Shown piece after piece: positions 38,401 through 51,907 of a stretch of 64,000 nucleotides of DNA. Numbering within the stretch: the stretch's first letter is position 1; every line of letters begins with the position of its first letter. The position numbers were made by a program, and so were the translations under genes. The notes under the pieces were generated by a model. The model saw nothing but the letters and a program-made list of their open reading frames with translations, made no database searches and had not been told where the DNA came from. The stretch is from Trichoplax sp. H2 (lineage: Eukaryota; Placozoa; Uniplacotomia; Trichoplacea), in NCBI GenBank assembly GCA_003344405.1, contig NOWV01000001.1, positions 806,001-870,000 of the forward strand, given 5' to 3'.

Positions 38401-41400
38401 TGGAGTTTAAAAGGACACTACTATATTTAGATCTAATTTCAAAAAGATACCCATATTAGCGGCCATTCTCTACCTGAAAGTAAATTGTCTTCTCATCGCT
38501 ACTGGCGTTATTAAGATTAACACTCTTCGATAATGCCGATAGAGCGTTTTTAGTAGCAATCAAATCACCACTATTAACATTATTATCCGTCTGAAAAGCA
38601 CTTTGCAATTTTGTCAAGATTCCCGAAGCATTGTCAACAGACTGAACTTTTCCAGCGTCTACAATCTGAAAATAAGCAATAATCAGTTTGCTATCATAAA
38701 TAATCAATAACGAAATTACTGAAATGCTCTTTCATCGATATCTATCTACGGATAAATATCTATTCGATATAGCATGAAGTAAGGAAGAAGTTATCCTCTG
38801 GCGTCTTCGATATAAAGGGATACCCATAACCAATGATTATATGAATTTAATTTAGATTCAGATTTCTTTCTAGTTATCAGATAATCGAACTGAGAGATCC
38901 ATGTCATAAAGAAGTTAAAATCATCACATACATCAGAATAGATGAATTGAAATTTCGCCGATAATTCTGTCTTGTTAATTACCTCTATTAAAAATTGGAA
39001 ATTATTTAAATAAAGCCTTTTTTAGTCATGCTATAAAACACTTCTATAGGTAAAGAAGATCCCAAAATCAAAACCCTTAGAATAGATTATCAATTTGATC
39101 AAGTCAGACGTGCAATATATGCATAAATCCGGAAATTAAATTACATAGCAAAAATTGATAACTTTATAGCAAATTAACACCCATCTCTTAGTGAATTCGT
39201 AATTTAATAATGTATTAATACCCCCTTTATAGGTGATTAGGATCTAAAGACTAAATTTTCTTGCCTAGACTATCGATACTACTGTCTATTAAGAATTAAT
39301 TTTAGAACCGTTTTATAGGCAAAAAGATTCAAAGCTAATTTCCACACCAATGAGTATCGGTACTATTTTTAAATTATACGCGCACATTTATTGTTATCCG
39401 ATGAATATCAAAAATCTATTTCACTGCATACCTGTAGTAGAAGTAAACGCTGTTGTACTTATTTCTGTCTGGATAATGTTAACGGTCGTATACTGCGGCG
39501 GTGTCGTTGCTTTAGGCATCGAAGATGTTGCTTCTATGTTAAGATTTAAAGGATAGAAGTATTTCGATATACGTATAATAACCTATTTCAAGTTAGTAGT
39601 TATACCCAATAGAAGATGGTGATAATTCTACGTAGAATTAATAGAAAAAATCACTACTAGTATTATATCACTCTACTTTTTTTGGATAAGCAATTAATCA
39701 TTTCGAGTTAGACGTTATAGTTTACAGAGCTTTATCGTAATCTTATTTATGGTTTTGTTAATAACATCGTCAGTGGTAATATATTATGCTACTTTCAGAT
39801 AAATGACAACTCACTTGGAGCTAACAGCTGTAATTTTTACTTATTGTCAAGGAACATCGCCAGTAGAGATATACCGATGCATTTTTTTAAATGATAGATA
39901 ATTCATTTGGAGCAAATATAGCTGTGGCGTGCTAAGTATTATCAAAATTCTATATTATACCCCACTTATGACTTACTATATTTGATCCTGATATAACTTA
40001 TTCAATAATAGTATCATGCTACTGGGAAACCTTGTAGTATGCTAAGTATTACCAAAATCTATGTTATATCGCTATTAATTTATTTTATATCTTATTCACA
40101 TTTATGATTTACTACATTTGATCCTGATATAATTTATCCAATAGTAACGTCATACATACCACTGGGAGACCTTACCACATGTTAAGAAGTATTATCAAAA
40201 TTCTATATTATCTCGCTGTTAATCTATTTTATATCCTATTCGTATTTATGATTTACTACATTTGATACTGATATAACTTATTCAATAGCAATATCATATT
40301 CCTGGGGGATTTTATTTACTACCACTGTGGCTTATACTTTAGAGGAAGAAATAACTAAGTACAACTTTTAATTCCAGTTCGTCTCCATTGTGACTTACTG
40401 AAAGTACTAGAGGTAGGACTTTCAGGTTTTAATGAAGGAGTGTTAGAAGGCTGACGAGGGGTAGCTTTAATTTCAGGTCTAGTTGCTAGCGTACCTCCTT
40501 CAAATGCATTTACGGATATTATAGGTAACATGAGATAGATCATTTGCATCATTTCTTAATATAAAAAAGGAATATTAGAATACGAATACGAAAAAACTTA
40601 CTTGGAGTTTTCTGTGTTACTTTTACAGTCTGGGTAGATGGAATCTGTGTTGGCTGTTCGGTCGTAATAAGGGGTTGTTTGAATGATGCTGTTGATGTAG
40701 TTCGATTTATCGAGCCTGAAATAGTGCCATTAACGTGGTTTAAAGTCGAATATAGAATTACTATTCACTAAACAACCACTAATAGATCATTTCTCCTACC
40801 TGATGTAGAAATGAAATTTTTGCTTGAGGGTATTGGCGTAGTTGCTATTGGAGTAGTAGTTGTGATTTTCCCTGTAGCTACTTCAGTTTCAGGACTTGAT
40901 GCCGTTGGAATGCGAACTGTGCCTTGTGGTATTATTGTAGGGGTAGTCGCTACTGTCTGTGATAATGTTATTCTAGTTGATGGAGCTGTAGTGGTTGGAA
41001 TACATTGTATACTAATGTTTTCGAAAGGAGTAACACTCGGACACATTGAGATAATGGTCGAACTAGAGGTCATTTCTTTACCTGTATTAAAGTCATAATT
41101 ATTGCGATTTAGATCGTCGTATTAGATTATTGAAGGTTAGTAATAACTTGTCCAACAATATAATATTTTATATCAAGCTGGAATATATAATACTACTTTA
41201 CAGTATGCTGTATATGGAATTGCTCCATATATAACAGTGCAGTATAAAGGATTTCATTCAAGATATAAAAGGTCTAATCTTTCATTATGTCAGAAAGAAA
41301 AGATTAAAGAAAAACGATGCCTAGAAGAAATATTGCCTTATACTTATGTAGAAGTATTTATATTCCACGCTAGTACCTTTACTGTTTATTTGCAGACCCA

Positions 41401-44400
41401 AATGAAATACATTACTTCATCAAACTATTAAAAATGAATTTCATCCAAGGTGTTATTAGGTATAATTCCTCATTTTCTGTCCGACAATTAACTAGATCTA
41501 TTTTCAATTCTATAATTCACTATTCTACTAGTGTTTCCTTCCAAATTATTCAGCTTACTCTACTCGAGAGTGAAATTGCTAAATTATAACTTAAGACAAA
41601 TTACTAGACTGTCTATCTTCATTTTCATATCTAGTCATCAATGTGATCTATTTCCTGTTATATGCACTACTTCATTTGCTAGTTTATTCAACTTGATACA
41701 TTCAAGGATAGATTGTCAAAATGGTATGCAATATAAAACAAAAGAGAGGTTGCTGATCTGAACTACTACGAGTAATTAATAATATTAATTTTAGAATCAG
41801 AGCCTAAATAGAAACAGATTTAAATTATGATTTACCTACTGGTCACGAAATATATTAAAGCGTATAACTGCAATTAATGAGTCTCAATAACTTACTTGGA
41901 TTGATAATGAAATTAGTAGGAATTGTTAATGAAGATAGTGCTATTATTAGTATAGGAGAAAATTGGTTTATTGAAGAGTGTTCCTCTGGATTTATCTGTA
42001 TTGTAACACTTCTGTCCATATCAGCAGATGAAATAAATAAATTTAAGCTTGATAGAGCCTCTACAGAATTGACCATAGATGAAACTTGATCTTGATCTAC
42101 ATGTATTGAATATAAGTACAGCAAAAAGTAGGCAATAAGCTGTAGAATTTATATTCGTATTTAATTATTTTTTAAATGGTAATTACGGCTCAAAGACTAT
42201 TTTGAAATATTCATTTTTAAAGCTAATCCTGTAGAACAAGAGCTAGACTTACTCAAAGCAGTCGTAGTAACTGGCTTCTCGGTTAGTACTTGAAGTTGGT
42301 TTGATGGAACTGTTGATATTGAATAGTGTAGATTATTTCCTGAAGACATTTCATGATTAGAACCCATCATAGAGTTGGAAATCAAACTATTTGTTGTCAT
42401 CTTGTCACCTATAAATAAAACCAAATTAATCAACAATCGGGAAATATAATACATGAAAGAATTAGAACGTCCTGGAAAGTATCGATTAAAATTAAGCGTG
42501 TTAAGTATAGTAATTCTAAATAGAACGATATCGGCTATTATGTGAACTTATTATACGCATTTTAGCGTTCAGAGACATTAGCGTATTCTAGATTACGCCT
42601 AAACCTTTAAGTTTCAATTAGTGTTTATAACAAATCTACAATCTGCTATAATGCTATACTTACTTGATTGTATCATTGACAGAAATACAGCTTCAGTATC
42701 ACTTGTAATCACTTCAGCTACAGCAAATAATACATTATATGGAATGAATAAATAAGTTGAAGTATAACTGTATATTTTAAAATTTTAATCATAATTTTAT
42801 CCGATTGTGGCTATACAATGTGTATAAAGGATAATATCACTTACATGTTGTAGAAGCAGACAATGCAGGAGTAGCAGTAATAGAAATGTCTAGATTTGGA
42901 CCTAGAGTTAATGCTGAATTGTAGAAAATGCTATTGGGATATAATATGCTTTTATCACATGTTATAGCAATGTGGATAATACAAGTTTGACTTATATTAA
43001 TATGATAACTATAGCAACTTTCGACCTATTGATGATAACCTTTATATTATAGAATTCAAGAGTATTAAATATTATCAATTAAAGGAGAATTTAAAGATTG
43101 CCTTACCGTTATTAGAAGATGCTAAGCCATTTGAAAATAGGATCGTTGATTCTGTTTGCACTTTGGTCCCTACTTTACGCAATTACAGATGTAGTATTTA
43201 ATTCTAAATATGGTATAGTCTATTTTTAGTAAAAGTATTAGTTTTCACTAGGCTGTAGCATACGAGTAACTCTAAGACCGTAACATAACTCTAAATATGT
43301 ATTGTCTATATTTAACAATTTACTCTGTGGAAATACCTTGTACTCTAGCTAAATTATACCGTAGCACTAGCTCAACACAGAAGTAATCTACTTTTATGAA
43401 TCATTCACGCTTATAAATAATTTCCTCCTACTGTGCTCTTAAAACTATAAAAACTATTTTCTTTCGCCTATTTCATTAATTAGTTCTGGTAGTTACACGG
43501 TAAGCTTGTACGCTCTACCTATTCTACACTGCTATAATCATTCGACTGGTCACGTCGTTACTCGCTCAATAATCTTACACGATCATTCTCTTACACTAGC
43601 TCAATGAAGGTTACTCTTCCGTTAACTATTCTATTGTACTTTATTACCACTAATGCCGAACTCTTAACCTTCCAAAATATCACACAGTACAGTTAACAAA
43701 TTACGATATCCGTTCGATGAGAATTTTATAACAAGTCTACTGATTTAAGTAAATTATGAAAGTTATCTTAGTTGATTTGGTAGACGACGATGTAAATGAT
43801 TGTGCTACTGAAGTAGACTGAAATTTTCTTTAGGTTCTATTTTAACTTTTAAGTTCAAGCATTATACCTGGAATATATGATTCTGTTGTAATTAATTTTG
43901 TGATTGCTTGTTGTTCGTTAGCAGTAGAAATAATTGTGTATGAATTAAAAGTAGAAGTAATCGCCATTGTCCTGTGATCAGAACTTAATTCTATAGATGA
44001 AGTTCCAATGGGATAATCAGTGAATTTTGACGATGTTGTCGGATTAATTTCTACTAGATCACTAGATGATTGGGCTAAATGAAAAGAAAACTTGAAATCA
44101 TCAATTTTACTATCTAAAGCCCATACTTTAAGGTTGGCTTTAGGTAATGCCAAAACTATCTCTTTATTTATTATTTTACAATCTATGGAGGTAAGGACCA
44201 ACCTGATGAAGTCAGGAAAGTTGAGGAAATGTAAATTTGTGTTGTTGTTGCAACTGCATCTGTTCATTCAAATCATAAAGAAAAAATATTTCATTCGTTA
44301 GCTATTAAGGTGTCGCTTGCATAACTCTGTCGTAAAAAAATTGAGAAATATTGCAACTTATCTACGTATTTGTCGGTATGACAGCAAATTTGTGGAGTTG

Positions 44401-45019
44401 CTTAATAGTATTATTATCGTTTACTTGTAATATGACCCGGATTGCTGATCTACATCAGCTCCATTTTATTACCTTTTTGACATATATATCGATATGCTCC
44501 ATTACATCGTCGATCATACCATTTCCAACGACCATTTTTATTCGAGAGAACGATACAAGGTCCTTCATGATTAGGTTCAGTAGCATACCAGTTACTATAA
44601 CTTAGGTTCAGTAGTTGAGTATTATCTGCAATCCATTGGTAATGATCGCGATTATTATCATTATTAGGGTTAAATAACCCAATCCAATAGTCACTCCACC
44701 ATCTTAAGATAGAGGTTACTGCATTTTCTTTGCCTACTGTTTTAATGGAGACTAATTGCGCACTATAAGTATGACATTTATCTATAGCATCGTCATAGCT
44801 CTTAAAGTTATTGTATTTCCTAATACAAGTATTTTCATAAAGTTTCCACCCGCTAGGGCAAGAATAGCTGACAATATCTAAAAAATTTAATATAGAAATA
44901 GGATTAGTTACCGTCAAAAGATGAATATTATTAAAAGATCTGAGTTCGACTTAAGTATAGCACATCATTAGCTCACCTCGAGCTTGAAGAGATAGAATAA
45001 GAGAATTCAACTGGCACAG
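32401..45019 (-). CDS. Adhesion GPCR B: C-type lectin, Ser/Thr stalk, GAIN/GPS, 7TM (start exon not found)
   Basis: Paralogue of GPCR A, about 1,246 codons. Exons: 44977-45019, 44473-44877 (C-type lectin with YWIGL, EPN and WKWYD), 43868-44074, 43107-43169, 42845-42901, 42664-42717, 42253-42408, 41896-42096, 40800-41081, 40602-40715, about 40399-40497, 39432-39533 (stalk, all phase 1-1), 38932-38984, 38474-38665, 38314-38382, 37839-37947, 37621-37716, 37232-37445, 37018-37135 (GAIN), 36757-36812 plus 36111-36216 ([22 protein letters not shown], cleavage at HL/T), 35767-35870, 35493-35577, 34840-34990 (FSWMLAEG), 34222-34288, 34058-34124, 33814-33911, 33469-33658 ([12 protein letters not shown]), 33285-33326, 32814-32907, 32685-32713, 32401-32418. 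Phases agree throughout. The EPN triplet predicts a calcium-dependent mannose-type lectin. The third intracellular loop is about 12 residues longer than in A. The last exon and 40399-40497 have alternative boundaries. Confidence 0.9.
39930..40310. repeat. Three diverged copies of a ~140-base repeat in an intron of GPCR B
   Basis: TTTGATCCTGATATAA and neighbouring TTATGATTTACTACA recur at about 39981, 40116 and 40261, each preceded by ATATTAT(C/A)(T/C)C-type sequence and followed by a CCTGGGGGA or ACTGGGAAACCTT-like word. It lies wholly in the intron between the exons at 39432 and 40399. Confidence 0.7.
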
Positions 45020-48000
45020 CTATATAGAATTAAAAATGATTGATTACAAATTTTACCTACTTTTTAATTTTATAATATAGACTAAAAATGAAAATTTAAT
45101 TTTTATCTATAAATTTTTAATGGCCTTGAATATTTTCAAGAATTGATCCCAAGGTATCTAACAATATTCAGTACAGAACTTTGATGTAATATCGCATTGT
45201 AACAAATCAACAAATTGAAAGTATGCCAAGGCATTATTGCCGAAAATGAATTATCAATTTTAAATTCAACTTTTCAATTATACTACTTTGAAGTAGAACA
45301 ATCCCATATTAGTCAGTATTTTCATCACAAAGAAAATATAAAAGTTCCTATTTTAACTCGAGAGAGGGAGATAAGTCTATTATCGAAAAATGCACAACAA
45401 TATGCTCTTTAGATTAAGCTATTTCAATTATAGTGCAATATATATATATATATATATATGGAAAGAGCAAATAGATTTATTATTCTGAAATTTCAGATAT
45501 TTTGTTCTACATTGATGCTGATTTACGTTATACTCTCATATAAGCTAATAATATCACCTTTAAAAATGCTAAAGTATCCGCTGTAACTTAATGAAAAAGG
45601 AATGAGTCAACTCGCAATAAATGTCACAGCATGATATTGGGTAAAGCATACATAAATAAGTTATGATATGTAACAGAAATTACACGAATTCAATAATCGA
45701 GAATACTATATAATTTAATACTCTATATGACCGAGGAAATCAGCATGGTATGATATAAACTCTTAAATTTATCGAGTTTTGATTTAAATTGTACTTATGG
45801 ATGTACAATTTTGTCTAATTAGTCTTTATCCTCATATTAAAAAATATAGGTTAGGTTAAAACTTGATCAAAAAATAGGTTTAACTGCTACCATCATAATA
45901 CACGGATTTGTTTAAATTAGGCACAAATTATAAATATAGTTTATCATTTAAATGAAGCTATTTCAATTGCTTTATAATACTGTATACTTACGATCATATT
46001 AAGTGTCGTGATCTATAAACACTTAATCTAAATATATTACAGATCCTTAGGTGAATATCATATCGTAGCTAAAGTTAAGACGAATAGAAATTTATCTTCT
46101 GAAGCTCCTTTAAAAATTTTATGGTGACCAATTACTAAATTATTTATATAACTTGCGCCATGGATTTGTATTAATTTCATCATAGCACTAAAAATGAGTA
46201 TTACGATTTTGGATAATAACTGGATATTCGAGACAAAATTATACTAATTTTAAGAATCATGTACGTTTCAATAAAATGTAAAATCAATTTTTTATTGAAA
46301 AAAATCAGTCAATAAATGAGTCAATCGATCAAAATTAAGATATCGGCGATAACCAGTCATCCTGCTATAGTAAAGTTTTCAGTTAGCAACGAATTACTCT
46401 ATTTGAATCGACTATCGATCACGAGAGGATTGTACCATACTATATTTTAATTAGTTTCGTAAGTTACTTACCGATATGCTTGTAAAACGAAAAATACAGC
46501 AAACAAATTTAGCTTATTGACATAATAATTTCATTATTGGTAATAACTAATGAGATTATATACTGTAATCTGCATAGGACTACTTAATTTTAGCAATATA
46601 CGAATACAATGAATAAACCAGATGTCGGATTTACATCTGGAATTACATTATTTAAAAAAATATTGATTAATTTACAGGGATATTCCGTAATTAGCATAAC
46701 GACTCACTGTAGGTAATTCATCTGCGCTACAAACTTAATACGGAACAACTAGAATATATAATTTTATTTAAGGGGAAGCTAATCCAAATTTCTAATTATC
46801 AATTCTGGATAATCAATTAGCAGTTGTATAAAAGAATTAAACATTAAATCTTCACGTCGTTGTATTCTATACTAGCTGGAATTAATGTGATTGCCTTGCG
46901 ATCCAATTAAAAAACGATACCCTAATTTTAGTTCCACATAAATTTAGTATACTCATGACTTTAGATCACTTTTTAGGAACATTAATCATTTCACGAGATA
47001 ATATAAGGCGAAAAAAGAAGAAAAAAATTTTAAAATGCTCGAAATCGAATCGGACTGCAAGTACAACAATGTATTTATAAAAAGTATAATAAACCCTATA
47101 TATTCAAACTATGAATAAACGATAAAATTTCCGCACCTATTACTATCGATCACTTGAAGTTCCTTCTTTATGTTTAATTCGTTTTCTATTTCTATTTTTT
47201 AAGGCTATTAAAGGCTACAGCCTTGTTGATAAGTAAAGCTGAATGCTTAGCTTTCGCTCGCAGTATGTATGGATGAAAAATGTAGCGATTTCTACTATCA
47301 GTGACTGGATAAATCTTCGCTACATACTAAAATGTTCTATAGTAAAGCGATAGTAGTAATAGCAAAGTAGAGTAAATTAAATATAAACCATGCCCATCTA
47401 TACCAATTAGAATTATTACTATATCGTTATTTCACTATAAATAAGTTTTTATAAGATGAATTGGTGATGTCGATATCGATACAGAAAGTCCATAACTAAG
47501 ATAACATTCAGGCGTGGTTAAATTATTTCCAAAAATATTAATAAGTCAAAATTTTGCCTTAACCTCGATAATTTATGCACTAAATATGTTCTTCAAACAA
47601 ATAGAAAAATCTATTTAGTTTACGTTTTTTAAACGATTGAGATAGTTATTAACTCTAAACATTTGATTCTACACATTTGAGAGTGAGTAAAAATTTTTAA
47701 GTTAAAGGAAAAAAAAGAATGATTTACTTATTCATCTAGATATCTATAATCTTTAACAGACTTTTACTCCAGGTTTTGACTTGCTTCTGTTACACGGACA
47801 AAGACAAAAGTAATATTTTTTTAATGATTGAGTTACAGGTATTCAAATTTAAATGCATTCTGATTTTATCAGTTTCAAAGTATAAAATCTTCATGGTGAC
47901 TCTATCATTTGCTCATTAAATATTTGAGCAGATCTTTTAGCAAAATTAATAAGCATTTTTTTAACATAAATAACATATTGTTATGAATGCTTATAAGAGT

Positions 48001-51000
48001 TTAGTTTAATAACTGACAATGTTATGAATAAAGCTGCGGATAGGATGATAACATTGGTTGTCAAGCTAAGAGGTTAAAGAAAGAAAATTTCGTACGAAGT
48101 GGTGCGATAATCGCTATACTTTATGGTTTTTCAAACGGATATATGACTTATAATTAACGCAATCAATCGTAATCATTTTCCAGTGCATGTTGATATGTAA
48201 TGTATGACTTAACACGACAGATTTAGGGCATATTGAAATATAAAATACCGACATAAAAAACTCAACACTGCTTGAGAGGAATACTTAATGTAGTGTAATG
48301 AGCAGTAAAATTCATGGTACCGAAGCGGTACCTACAAAAGGATGACATAATTAATCCTAATAAAATATGACTTACCAGTATTAAAATAACGTATACGACT
48401 TTCATCTTTAGCATAAATTTGGATTGGTGCTACTATATCTTGGAATGACGTTGAATCATCAAAATTATGGAAATGGTTCAGTTATAAGTATTTTTAATTT
48501 TGTCGGTAGTTCGCTCTTGATGTGAGAAAAAAATTGCTATGATATTCCTTTAGCATAACTAGCGAACAATGATGTTATCACATTCGATACTATTCACCTT
48601 AAAGCTGTAATGATTAACTAGTATATTACCGTGATTATCGTGACAAGGTGACATAGTAGCATCCAGGTGTTATTCTGATTATTTTGAGTTCCTCATTAAG
48701 TATGTTATTAATAACAATATTTTATTAAGGAGTCACTTGTATGAATTAATTCGTTGATTGATACATTCATAAAACTTCTTTCTAGAATTCCATAGAAAAT
48801 ATCACATTACAAACAGTTAATACTTTGAAGGTAAGATTTTAGACGATTGTCAATCACACTAAAATTTTATTATTTAATTATACGCTAGAAAATCTGCACG
48901 ATGAGATGGTTACAGTAAACAATTGTATTTAGACAACTATTAGATTATATAAAAAGTTATTGAAGAAAGGATAATAAAAAAGTAATTATAGAAGCCTGTA
49001 AACGTAGAATTATTCAAGCATTCAAAGGCAATTATAATTTATATTGATTGTTAAATACTTCAATGTTATTAGTAAACAAAAATTGTAAATAAAATTTGTA
49101 AAGTCTCTTTGTCGTTTTCAATTAATTAATAAAATGAAAGTTATTTTTGGAAAAAGACGATAAGATAAGGCCGGTCATATCCATTATCTAAATTAGATTA
49201 ATTAAAAAGTCAAGAGCTATTACAATGGAAGAGAAGAAAAGCGTCTAGGTGAGTTAATGCATAGATAGTATTAACACCATTTGTTCAATCAGTAAATGAC
49301 TTTATAAAATCAGAATATTATCTATTTATTGAAGTAGAGAATAGCCCTCATATTTGTAATGATATCACTGATTATCTCTAACAATTTATTCATAAATTAA
49401 CTGGATGAATTACTGTTTTATTTTATTTTATAATCAAATTACTTGTAAACACAATTTAGCACTAAATCTGAATAGATTCTATTGATAATTGTAGTACGAG
49501 TATGTAGAGAAAAAGATGTGACGTATATTTTTAACTGGCTAACCATCATTTTCTGGCTTATGAAAAATAATATTCACTTGAGAATAAAGAGCAAATTGTT
49601 GAATCTTGATAAAATATATCTCAATGACTCTATATCAAGGCATCGTCTCAGAAAATAATGATAAAGTATTTTAGAAGGTATTTATGATTAGTTTTCGCTT
49701 TCCTTTCAGATACGTACTAATATTAATACTTCGGCCATTCATATCATCATAATTTAATAATTGCTGATTTTGATTACTGCATAATATATGTAAACGCCGA
49801 TTTCAATTCATCACAAGTCATTCTCGTAAATACTGCATCTATATAATCCTGTAATAAATGCGTCTCACAATAACTAGCTTAGTCAAATTGTATTTTCGAA
49901 AAGGCCTTTATTACAAGGTATTAGAAATAGTAGAGCATTAATTAATTACTACATGAATTTAATCTAAAATCTAAAGTATTCCGAGCTCAAAGCGAAGTGA
50001 AGTCTCTTCTCCTCTGTGAGCTCATCTCTGCAGTTCTTATAAACATTTCATTAAATCCATTTATGACAACTTGATTCATCTACAATCAGATATGAGTCAT
50101 CAAACAAAATACTTTTCTCTAATGGTACATCATTATTTTCTACAATCTAAATTATTCTACTTAAGATGTCCCTACTTTTTTCGAAGGGCATCTTAACAAC
50201 TACAGTGTTTCTAGCTACATAAATCTTGTACCATAATTAGTCAACTAGCTACTATAAGTCATCAACAATTTCTAATATAGTAGTTAGCAATCATCTAATA
50301 TTACCTTCACGGTAATATCTATTCAAAGCAACATAACTATATCAAATATAGCTATCCGTATAATCAAATACGGGTACATCACTACAAGTCCGTATAAGTT
50401 TTGCTTGCATTTTTTGTTTTTAATGGAGTTGATGTGATCCTAGGCTATCTGTGCCGAATGATAATTTAGCTGATTATTCAAGTAATACAATTTTCTTCTT
50501 AAATTTAATCACTTATTTATTGTATTTATAAAATAAAAAACGATGTATCCCAAGCATAAAAGTACTAAATCTCGAATTAATTGTAAGCGTAACGTTTCTA
50601 TCCTTTGATATTTTTCGCAATTATACGAAATTTTCTCTCCTATTATCGCATTAGTACTCTATACAGGCAAGAATAATGCATATTAAGTGTCTTGACGGCA
50701 AGCGAATAGAAACTTTTCAGAATCGCACCTATATTTATTTTATACATACATTTTTGGAAAACTATCGCTTAATTTGAAGGAATTACAGCTACTCACTAGT
50801 TGCTTTGCTAGGACGTAGTTAATTATTCTCTTTGCATGTTATCATTAGAAATTTTGACAAAATTTACATATATTAGCATTACTATACCACTTTTTTAGAC
50901 AGAGCAATATTGTAACTTTGTCATCTGATTTTCAGCAAGTTTCGAAATGCTTTAAATCGGCATCAAGTTATCGGAAATTTAGATTGTTTAAAGGCAACAG

Positions 51001-51907
51001 TTGCTAATGCATTACTTCTTTTTCCTCATAGTAATAGATTGATAGCCAATTAATTAATTAAATGTATTCAATTTGTTGACGTCATAACTTACCTCATAAG
51101 CTTAAACTCTTCTAAATCCTTATCAGAATTAAAAATATTGTGCTGGAGCCAGTAGTATTGTATTTATTTATTGTGATCTACTCATTGGTATAGTCAATCA
51201 ACCTAATGTTAAATGAGTATTGATGATGAAGCAACTAATATTGCTCCTTATACTGTCTACAACCGGGCATGGCTACTATCAGCACTTTTCGCCCTCTATT
51301 CGCTGCTGGAGGATCTAGACAGCAATAAATGTAATCTGTGATGATGCTCATTGAGTCTATAAATGTAAACTATTACGATAATTACGAACACTAAGTCAAT
51401 AATATTTGTTGATCTTGAACTGCTATATAATACTGTTTTGTTCTTTCGTTAAAATGCCATAATTTAATTTTCTTTGGGTCTGGCAGAAAGATGCCTAAAC
51501 GTAATGACAATATATAGTTGCCGTAAAAAAGATTACAGTATTTACTTGGTAACAATGTTTAGCCAAAAAATCTCCCTTACCAATTAAACAATCAATTAGT
51601 CCATTTATAAATATCCTCAGTCCCATATGTTCACGTAATTACGCTTTATACTACTGTACGATCATATTTCGAATAATCGATATATCGCATATGAAAACCT
51701 CCATATTTTGTTATCGTGAATACTTTTCATTGCGACATTTTAATATACTCGTATATACGTATTATGATATTTGTCCTAATACACAAATTTCGATCATATC
51801 TTATTAAATAATATTCCTCGCATTGATAGCACAGTGATAAGCACATATTCTGAATAATATTAACGTTATGTGGTTGTTGTAAAAAGCAAATATGCAATCA
51901 AGTCACA
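45020..51907. other. Long intergenic region, no gene recognised
   Basis: About 6.9 kb with very few open frames above 60 codons on either strand (the best is 65 codons at 45215-45412, with no domain). The ATG exon and promoter of GPCR B should be somewhere in its left part. I see no RNA gene, mobile element or repeat family apart from the TA run at 45438. Confidence 0.55.
45438..45459. repeat. (TA)n microsatellite
   Basis: Eleven uninterrupted AT/TA dinucleotides about 0.4 kb upstream of the first located exon of GPCR B. Confidence 0.95.

Noticed and set aside
40811-41098. Plus-strand 95-codon Val/Ile-rich frame
   Set aside because: Antisense shadow of stalk exon 40800-41081 of GPCR B.
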